Origin: Akkermansia muciniphila
GTDB taxonomy: Bacteria > Verrucomicrobiota > Kiritimatiellia > RFP12 > JAAYNR01
DNA length: 35,915 bases
Direction of reading: 5' to 3'
Assembly (NCBI GenBank): GCA_945870025.1
Contig: CAMBQN010000028.1
Location: 1-35,915, forward strand
Shown piece after piece: positions 1 through 6,706 of this stretch; positions within the stretch are counted from its first letter, which is position 1, and the number at the start of each line of letters is the position of its first letter. The notes under the pieces were generated by a model. That model searched no databases. It was given only the letters and a program-made list of their open reading frames with translations, and was not told where the DNA came from. Position numbers and translations under genes: made by a program.

Positions 1-228
1 GTGCGCGTCTGGATCAACGACACGCTGGTGTACGACTCGACGGCGAAGGAAACCGACCGCGCCAAGGCGTTCCATATTCACAAGGGTGCCAATACGATGC
101 AGGTCGAATGCAAGTCGGATGAGACTAAACCAGCCGTCCCCAGCGATGTTTCCCTGCAGTTCAAGGACGCCAAGTCCGGCGCGCTGCTGAATGATCTGCT
201 TTTCGATATGTCTGGCGGAGGTAAGTGA
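1..228 (+). CDS. C-terminal end of a large secreted SUMF1-cluster protein (5' part outside window)
   Basis: Only the last ~75 codons are present; the reading frame is open from base 1 and stops at 226-228, so the GTG at base 1 is unlikely to be the true start. The visible end carries a 'RVWINDTLVYD' strand and 'HIHKGANTMQVEC', and finishes 'LLFDMSGGGK'. The next gene ends with the same pattern ('NRIWINDEIGYRS', 'RIRKGANTMVVLV', 'GLIFDMDKK'), so the two are tandem paralogues sharing a C-terminal beta-sandwich-like domain. The W-x-N-D...G-A-N-x-M pattern resembles the closing modules of secreted glycan-active proteins, but I cannot assign a family. Function is unknown; by context an exported protein of the same type as its neighbour. 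Stop and next start are 41 bases apart, which suggests co-transcription. Confidence 0.7.
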   Translation: MRVWINDTLVYDSTAKETDRAKAFHIHKGANTMQVECKSDETKPAVPSDVSLQFKDAKSGALLNDLLFDMSGGGK

Positions 229-269
229 GGCGGGAGAGCAGCTATGTTCAACAAAAGAAAAGGAAAGAC

Positions 270-3200
270 ATGAACTACCAACGAATGCTGAATTCCATAC
301 GGGTAATTACGGTTGCTTGCGGTTTACTGCTGTCAGGCACAGCGCGCGTTCTGGCGGAGAACCCATCGACATGGATCGGGGCAAACGATCCGGCGGCGCG
401 GTTTCGCGGCGCGCCGACGTACGACCTGATGGTGACGAACGTCAGTTGGAAGGTCGTCAACGCGGACTACACCGAGGTGACGTTCGACCTCTCGTGGTCT
501 GGCTCCTGGCGGGCGAAGTGGACGGAGCCAGCGGAAACGAGTATCACCCATAAGCCGATAGAGGTTGAGAACTGGGATGCGGCCTGGGTGTTCGTGAAGT
601 TCCTGCCCAAAACGAACTCCATTGAAAGCATCGAGCGCAACCACTGGCAGCACGCGACACTCGCAACGAACTCGTCCCTGCATATGATGCCCGCTGGCGC
701 GACGAATTCCCTCCGGGTGTCCGATGATGGCAGCCGGGGGATAGGAATGTTCATCTTCCGCGATGCGATCGGACACGGCGCCAACCTCTTCAAGGGCGTC
801 AAACTGCGCTGGCAGCACGGCGCCGATAAGGTGGATCCGACCCAGGCGGCCGTGAAAGTGCATCCGATCGCGATGGTCTATGTGCCCGAGGGGCCGTGCA
901 AGGTGGGCTCCGGGCTTCGGACCGGCATCACCCGCTTCAACGACGGTCCCGATATGCCCCATAACCGGCACGACTGGGAGGCGTTCATGACGCTGCCCGA
1001 TGGTTCTTTTCTTTGGCAGGATTGGGGTAGTCTGACCGAAGGTTCCTGGCGGGGCGGCCCCTCGATTCCGTTCCTGGTGGACGCGGAGTGGAGCGGACCG
1101 GTTCAGGAGGGGACCCGGGCCCGGCGCATCGGGGTTTTACCGGGCCAGCTCTGGGCGACACACACGCATGCCGAAAAGTTTTATGATGCAATCCCGAGGC
1201 TTTCTTCCGGCACCACCCTGAAAGACGACTATCCGACCGGTTATGACGCCGTCTACTGCATGAAGTATGACATCACGCAGGGGCAGTACACAGACTTCCT
1301 TAACTCGTTGCCGCCGGACGTGGCGGCCGGCCGGGCCTTTTGCGCCAAGCCGGAGACCAAGGTCATAAAGGTTTTGTCTGGGGTCGTGCCTGCTTATGAG
1401 CCCGAAGTCGCGGGGGGAGAATGGGGCCCTGATCGCAGGCACATAAACGAGATCAAGGTTGATCGCGGACCCGATATTAATTCTTATACGATCACGGAGG
1501 TTGGCGGCCTGACCATCACGTCGCCGAAGACGGATGAGCCCGCCAATATCCCGACAGGAGCTGGCTCGGATGGCACCGAGAAGCGGGATATTCTGGCCGG
1601 TGATGAGCCGAAGGACGCGGTCATGGATGCGTTCGTGAAGGACATGACGACGAGCGACAAGGACAAGGAAAAGGCCGAGGCCAAACACCCGCGTCCGCCG
1701 GTCTTTGCGGTCAGATGCCCGTTTCGCAGGGGCGCGGTTGGCGGGGAAGACGCGATGGCGTTCGCCGTTTGGGCTGGGCTGCGGCAGATGACGCAACTGG
1801 AGCAGTCGAAACTGGTATATGGGCCGCGCGAGCGATCAAGGTCCTATGAATACGCGCCGTATCAGTATGGGTTCTACGGCACTCCCCGCCTGTGGGAGTC
1901 GAGTTTCGTGAAGAGAGCTTTTCTGGACATCGGTCTGCCGACGGAACGGTATGCGAACGCGGAAACGAACTATTATCCAATTGAGTATCTACTCACTCGG
2001 GTCGGCATTCGCGCGACCGCCGATAGTGACCAGGCCGCGGCCGGGGCCACCTACTGGGGTATTTCGGAACTAGGAAGCGAAGCCACGGTGCTGGTGCATC
2101 AGCAATACCGGGATTTTCATTCGCACGGCGACGGCCATATGCCGGCCGGCAAGCCCGGCGGTTCGATCGAACGAAAAAAAGGGCCTTTCAAGGATGTGCC
2201 CGCAGACTGGCCGGCCGTTTGGACTTATAGTGGTTACCGCAATGCGGCCACCAGCATACGGCTGGTGGCTTCCGCCCCCGCGTCGAAGCTCCGGCGTGAC
2301 GCGTCCGCGACGAATCGAATGGTTGCGGCAAAGGCGGCCACCCCCAAGTCGCCTGCATCCAGTCCCGAAGATACGACACGCGCCGACACGATCCAGATCA
2401 CCAACATCAAATGGGATGCCGACACAAAAGAATGCAGCACGGTGACGTTCGACCTTTCCTGGAACAATTCCTGGCGAGCGAAATGGACGGAGCCTGCTGA
2501 GAAGAATGTGACCGGCAAACCCCTTCCGGTCGAAAGCTGGGATGCGGCCTGGGTGTTCGTGAAATTCCGGCCATTCGGGGAGCACGTCTTTTCGCACGCG
2601 TCACTCGATCTGGATGCCGCTCGCCACCAGAAACCTGCCGGTGCGACGTTGGATGTTGTTGCCAGCGACGACGGACGCAAGGGGCTCGGCGTGTTCATCT
2701 ACCGCGATGCGATCGGAAATGGCGCCAACCATTTCAAGGGCGTCAAACTGCGTTGGCAGAATGCCGCAGATAAGGCCGATCCGGACAAGGCGGAATTGTC
2801 GGTGCATGCCATCGCGATGGTCTATGTGCCCGAGGGACCGTTCCATTATAAGGGTCCGTGGGAAGATCATCCGTTGGCCGACGGCCACACCCATCCGCTG
2901 ACGTTGATCGACAACCCCGACCCGACTCAACCGGGTGGCCGTCCGGGATTGGGGCCGAACGCGCATCCGGTAGTGGTGACGAACACGACTCCGAATTGTG
3001 AAACTTATCCGAATGGCTATAGTCCATTCTACATCATGAAGTATTCGATCACCCAGGGCGAGTATGCCCGCTTTCTCAGCGAGCAGGCGCCCAATCTTGA
3101 AGAGGCGCACTACAATGACGGGCGCTATAACGCTCTAGCGGACTCCGATCCCCGGCGCTTCGCCAATTGCCACGGCTTTCAGGGCTATACCATCAGTTTT

Positions 3201-5120
3201 AGTCCAGGCGAGGGGCGGTACAAGGCCGATGTGCCGGACCGGCCGGCCAATTTGCTTTCCCTGCCGGACATCCAGTCCTTTATGGCCTGTGCCGGACTGC
3301 GGCCACCGTCGGACCTGGAATACGATAAGTCCTGCCGCGGGCCACGCGCGGTGGCGCGGGCCGAGGAGGCGTGGGCACCCGGCGCCTGCGCGCCGGCGGC
3401 GGGTCTGCCCTCCTTCGTCAGTGGGCAGATCCGGAAGGACGTGCTGCCCGAACGCCGAGCATTCTGGCCGGGCGCATCGTACTGGGGAATCCAGGATTTG
3501 AGTATGAGCGGCTGCGTGCTTGAATGGCCGGTAGTGGCTAATAACAATCCGGTGACAATTAAAGAAAAATACGCCAAAGGCTTTTGGAAGGAGTACAACG
3601 GCTCGCACGGCAATGGTTCACCCGAAGTGCCGGATGCCACTTGGGGGTGGTCCGCCTGGGGCGAATGGTACATGCGCAGTTGGGGCCAGTGGGCCTTCCA
3701 CGGGCGTTCGCTTATAGCTTTCTGGCAAACGGCTACTGAGTTTGCGGAATTGGTCGGCCGCTACCCTGAGATGGAGCGGACGGGCCGCTACGGCGCCCGT
3801 GCCGCACGCAATGCGCCGGTCACGGTTGATTCGTCTTCGCCGCTGCAATTCGATCCGCTGCCGGACCTGCGCGGAAAGAACATTGACGTCGGCATCTTCG
3901 ACCTCACGGGGCGTTACAACAACACCTCCGACAAGCCGTTGAAGGTCGAACTGAAGACGGCGCTGCCGGAAGCGTGCTTCCCGGACGGCGCGGCCTCGCG
4001 CATGTTCACGGCGGCGCCGAAGGCGGTCACGCCCTTCCGGATTCTGACGGCGCTGACCATGCAGAGCGCGACGTGCGCCGTGCGCAGAGTCAATTGGTTG
4101 CCGGTCCAGATCCTGGATTCCGACGGCCATGTGCTGGTCAAACAGGATGTCCAAGTGTTGATTGACAAGCCCGGACTGGTTCCGCCGCGAACATCGATCG
4201 ATTCGCTGGTCGGCGGTGAACTGTTCGTGCGCATCACAAATGCCACGGCCCGGCCGCAGGCGCTGACGCTCAATCTGCCGCCGCCGCCGGGCGTCAAGAT
4301 GTCCGAGTCAAGCCGGAGTGTCTCGCTCGCGGCGCGCGAACTGGCCCAGGTGGCGTACCCGTTTCCCCGCCAGGGCTTTCCGGATAAGAACCCGCGCGAG
4401 GTCGGTCGAGGGGGGAATCCTTGGGAGGACCAGACAAGTCAGATGCCCTATCGTGTCGCCTTCTCGAAAGGGGCGCCGCTGGAGGGCGAAACCGCCGTCG
4501 TTCTGCAAGCGCGGTCGCGTTGGTGGTTCTTCAGGCGTGACAAAGTGGATGCGCGTTTAGACGATACGACTGGTGATGACAATGCGCTCACCGCATTCAC
4601 ACAAGACATGACATACGAATACGGTAGCGTGTTCAAAACGGATGCACCGCCCAAAGGCTGGAAGCCGGTGATCTATGATGCAGCGCCCCTGCAAGTCCGT
4701 GCAGGCACCCACACCATCACTCCTGCTGGTGTTGAATACCGTGGTATCCTCATTGGCATGGTGCCGAGTGGGGGGAAGGTGGTGGCCGCCACACGGTTTG
4801 AGGCGCTCCGCGATCAGGATGTGACCATTATCGTGGACCACCAAGCCAATATGAGGCATAAGTTTTGCCAGTTTGCCAATCGCATCTGGATCAACGATGA
4901 GATCGGATATCGATCGCCTATCGGGTACCCTCCGGATCCAAAGGATGCGCGCAATAAGCCTATGACCTGCCGCATTCGCAAGGGCGCAAACACGATGGTT
5001 GTGCTCGTGACGCAAAATGATTGGCCGCAGTGCGACGGCGGAACCTTACTCATCAAGTTGCTCGACACCAAGGACGGCAAACCGGCGGAAGGCCTGATCT
5101 TCGACATGGACAAGAAGTGA
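270..5120 (+). CDS. Large secreted protein with two SUMF1-like units (1616 aa)
   Basis: I chose ATG 270, not the GTG at 225, because an AAGGA-type site at 260-264 precedes it and a signal peptide begins there (basic start, hydrophobic core 'VITVACGLLLSG', cleavage near 'VLA-EN'). Residues ~50-230 and ~708-860 are two copies of one module ('VTFDLSW..SWRAKWTEPAE', 'WDAAWVFVKF', 'IAMVYVPEGP'). Each copy is followed by a degenerate SUMF1/formylglycine-generating-enzyme-like domain: 'MKYDITQGQY' ~325, 'AGLRQMTQLE' ~500, 'YWGISELG' ~594; and 'MKYSITQGEY' ~920, 'AGLRPPSDLE' ~1008, 'YWGIQDLS' ~1070. The family's GNVWEW block is eroded in both. From ~1200 come beta-rich modules, ending in the domain shared with the preceding paralogue. 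No hydrolase motif is recognisable, so a structural or glycan/protein-binding exported role is inferred, not enzymatic activity. It stands at the head of an exported carbohydrate cluster. Confidence 0.8.
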   Translation: MNYQRMLNSIRVITVACGLLLSGTARVLAENPSTWIGANDPAARFRGAPTYDLMVTNVSWKVVNADYTEVTFDLSWSGSWRAKWTEPAETSITHKPIEVENWDAAWVFVKFLPKTNSIESIERNHWQHATLATNSSLHMMPAGATNSLRVSDDGSRGIGMFIFRDAIGHGANLFKGVKLRWQHGADKVDPTQAAVKVHPIAMVYVPEGPCKVGSGLRTGITRFNDGPDMPHNRHDWEAFMTLPDGSFLWQDWGSLTEGSWRGGPSIPFLVDAEWSGPVQEGTRARRIGVLPGQLWATHTHAEKFYDAIPRLSSGTTLKDDYPTGYDAVYCMKYDITQGQYTDFLNSLPPDVAAGRAFCAKPETKVIKVLSGVVPAYEPEVAGGEWGPDRRHINEIKVDRGPDINSYTITEVGGLTITSPKTDEPANIPTGAGSDGTEKRDILAGDEPKDAVMDAFVKDMTTSDKDKEKAEAKHPRPPVFAVRCPFRRGAVGGEDAMAFAVWAGLRQMTQLEQSKLVYGPRERSRSYEYAPYQYGFYGTPRLWESSFVKRAFLDIGLPTERYANAETNYYPIEYLLTRVGIRATADSDQAAAGATYWGISELGSEATVLVHQQYRDFHSHGDGHMPAGKPGGSIERKKGPFKDVPADWPAVWTYSGYRNAATSIRLVASAPASKLRRDASATNRMVAAKAATPKSPASSPEDTTRADTIQITNIKWDADTKECSTVTFDLSWNNSWRAKWTEPAEKNVTGKPLPVESWDAAWVFVKFRPFGEHVFSHASLDLDAARHQKPAGATLDVVASDDGRKGLGVFIYRDAIGNGANHFKGVKLRWQNAADKADPDKAELSVHAIAMVYVPEGPFHYKGPWEDHPLADGHTHPLTLIDNPDPTQPGGRPGLGPNAHPVVVTNTTPNCETYPNGYSPFYIMKYSITQGEYARFLSEQAPNLEEAHYNDGRYNALADSDPRRFANCHGFQGYTISFSPGEGRYKADVPDRPANLLSLPDIQSFMACAGLRPPSDLEYDKSCRGPRAVARAEEAWAPGACAPAAGLPSFVSGQIRKDVLPERRAFWPGASYWGIQDLSMSGCVLEWPVVANNNPVTIKEKYAKGFWKEYNGSHGNGSPEVPDATWGWSAWGEWYMRSWGQWAFHGRSLIAFWQTATEFAELVGRYPEMERTGRYGARAARNAPVTVDSSSPLQFDPLPDLRGKNIDVGIFDLTGRYNNTSDKPLKVELKTALPEACFPDGAASRMFTAAPKAVTPFRILTALTMQSATCAVRRVNWLPVQILDSDGHVLVKQDVQVLIDKPGLVPPRTSIDSLVGGELFVRITNATARPQALTLNLPPPPGVKMSESSRSVSLAARELAQVAYPFPRQGFPDKNPREVGRGGNPWEDQTSQMPYRVAFSKGAPLEGETAVVLQARSRWWFFRRDKVDARLDDTTGDDNALTAFTQDMTYEYGSVFKTDAPPKGWKPVIYDAAPLQVRAGTHTITPAGVEYRGILIGMVPSGGKVVAATRFEALRDQDVTIIVDHQANMRHKFCQFANRIWINDEIGYRSPIGYPPDPKDARNKPMTCRIRKGANTMVVLVTQNDWPQCDGGTLLIKLLDTKDGKPAEGLIFDMDKK

Positions 5121-5133
5121 ACGGAAGCGCGTG

Positions 5134-5158
5134 CCGCGGAGAGCGGGAAGTTCCGCGG
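5134..5158 (+). terminator. Weak hairpin after the 1616-aa gene
   Basis: A 7-bp perfect inverted repeat, CCGCGGA (5134-5140) and TCCGCGG (5152-5158), encloses an 11-nt loop 14 bases after the stop codon. The tail is 'TTCTGTC', not a real U-run, so this is at best a weak terminator or a transcript-stabilising hairpin between two genes that could otherwise be co-transcribed. Confidence 0.3.
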
Positions 5159-5213
5159 TTCTGTCAGTAGTGTAATGAAAACCGGAATGGACAGAAAAAT
5201 GGAGGAGAGCAAA

Positions 5214-6506
5214 ATGAAAGCAAATCGAACGTTACTGAACGCCTGCGCATGCATCGCACTCACCACGGCGGCGCAGGCTGCCGACAGTCCGAAGACCTGG
5301 GTGGAGACGCAAGCCGGCTCGCCGACGGGTCAATATCTGGTCATTGACCTCACCCTTCGCCAGATAGCCGTGGGCCCGCAGCCGGATCCAGACACGCCAC
5401 CCAAGACGAGACCGGGTTTCGCCGTCAGCAATCTCGCCGCCGTACCGCCGGGCGGATGGACGGACGAGTACAAGACGACGAAACTGGTGCTGCGCCGGAT
5501 ACCGGCCGGGACGTTCACGATGGGGAGCCCGGCGAACGAACTGGGGCGGGATGCCGACGAAGCCGAGCACCCGGTGACACTCACCAAAGATTACTATGTC
5601 GGGGTCTTTGAGGTGACGCAGAAGCAATGGCAGCAGGTTATGGGCGATTGGGCGCGTGGAGGGGGGGGATCAAGAGGCCAGCCCGTTCGTTCGCCCCCCC
5701 CTACCCTGCGTGACGTGTTGCCTGTGGAACAGGTCAGTTATTACCAAATCCGCGAGATGTTTGGGAAGCCCGAGACTGCGCCTGTCAAAGCTGCCGAAGT
5801 GAAAAACAAGGCCGTTGCTGCGCCGAGGCTCGAGGATGACGACTCTTCGGAGGAAGCGCCGGCACCGGTAGCCGCGAAACCGCCCGAGCCCCTGCCGGTT
5901 CCCCTTGACGATCCGGCCGTGGACTGGCCAGCGAACAGCGTCATCAACGAAGACTCTTTCATGGGCCGACTGCGGACGAAGACCGGTCTGACCACGCTCG
6001 ATCTGCCCACCGAGGCGCAATGGGAATACGCATGCCGGGCCGGGACCACGACGGCGCTGCATTCGGGGAAGGATCTGACCGACACCATGAATTGTCCGAA
6101 CGTGGCGGAAGTGGCGCGTTACCGGAACAATGCGGGCAAGCCGGAGGGGTGGCACGTCTGGTCGACGAATGGTTACTCGTACGGCTGGCAGCCCGGTTTT
6201 CAGGGATACTCGAACGAGCGTAAGTGGATGGGCAAGGCCCCGGTCGGGTCATACCCGCCGAACCGTTGGGGGCTGTACGACATGCACGGCAACGTGTGGG
6301 AGTGGTGTTTAAATGGGTATGCGGAAACCTATCCCGGGGCCGTAACCGATCCGAAAGGCCCCGCGACCGGGGAGCGCCGCGTGCTGCGGGGTGGAAGTTC
6401 GGACGATCCCGCCGCCTGCTGCCGTGCGGCGAACCGTGGCGCCGGTGGTTACCCGGTCTACCGCAACGCCGATTTCGGCTTCCGGGTGGTTATGACCCTG
6501 CCGTGA
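5214..6506 (+). CDS. Secreted SUMF1 (formylglycine-generating-enzyme-like) protein lacking one catalytic Cys
   Basis: ATG 5214 is preferred over the upstream ATG at 5175: GGAGGAGAG lies at 5201-5208, and the product then starts with a signal peptide (MKANRTLLNACACIALTTAAQA). The mature protein (~410 aa) has one complete SUMF1 domain: 'IPAGTFTMGSP', 'DYYVGVFEVTQKQW', 'LPTEAQWEYACRAGT', 'GLYDMHGNVWEWCLNGY', 'RVLRGGSS', 'FGFRVV'. In genuine formylglycine-generating enzymes two cysteines follow the RGGS block about five residues apart. Here the stretch is RGGSSDDPAACC: the second cysteine position is kept, but the first is Asp. Sulfatase-activating chemistry is therefore doubtful. A low-complexity Pro/Ala/acidic insertion (~residues 190-230) and a Gly/Pro insertion around 150-165 interrupt the fold. 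It probably acts outside the cytoplasm with the neighbouring large proteins. Confidence 0.85.
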   Translation: MKANRTLLNACACIALTTAAQAADSPKTWVETQAGSPTGQYLVIDLTLRQIAVGPQPDPDTPPKTRPGFAVSNLAAVPPGGWTDEYKTTKLVLRRIPAGTFTMGSPANELGRDADEAEHPVTLTKDYYVGVFEVTQKQWQQVMGDWARGGGGSRGQPVRSPPPTLRDVLPVEQVSYYQIREMFGKPETAPVKAAEVKNKAVAAPRLEDDDSSEEAPAPVAAKPPEPLPVPLDDPAVDWPANSVINEDSFMGRLRTKTGLTTLDLPTEAQWEYACRAGTTTALHSGKDLTDTMNCPNVAEVARYRNNAGKPEGWHVWSTNGYSYGWQPGFQGYSNERKWMGKAPVGSYPPNRWGLYDMHGNVWEWCLNGYAETYPGAVTDPKGPATGERRVLRGGSSDDPAACCRAANRGAGGYPVYRNADFGFRVVMTLP

Positions 6507-6536
6507 GGGGTGGGACGAGAGCCGAAAGACAAAGTA

Positions 6537-6589
6537 GAAAGATGAAGAGGAAAGACAAAGAGGAGTGCGCAAGCCTTACTTCATCTTTC
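6537..6589 (+). repeat. Purine-rich stem-loop in the leader of the esterase gene
   Basis: GAAAGATGAAG (6537-6547) and CTTCATCTTTC (6579-6589) form a perfect 11-bp stem around a 31-nt loop. It lies in the ~200-nt gap between the SUMF1 gene and the esterase. A small palindrome GTGTC-TGA-GACAC follows at about 6604-6616. No U-run follows directly, so it is not a standard terminator. It may be an mRNA-processing or stabilising element in an otherwise collinear gene run. Confidence 0.4.
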
Positions 6590-6706
6590 CCCTTCGTCTT
6601 GATGTGTCTGAGACACCTTTCGGCAGGCGGCGAGTGCAAGGAGCCTGTCTTTCCTGTGGACAGATTAAGACTGGAGATTAAGACCGGAGAGAAGGAGCAA
6701 AAGGAG

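Noticed and set aside
6224..6706. Upstream extension of the esterase frame overlapping the SUMF1 gene
   Set aside because: The signal peptide and ribosome-binding sites place the start at 6707 or 6713; the extension has no signal peptide and low-complexity composition.
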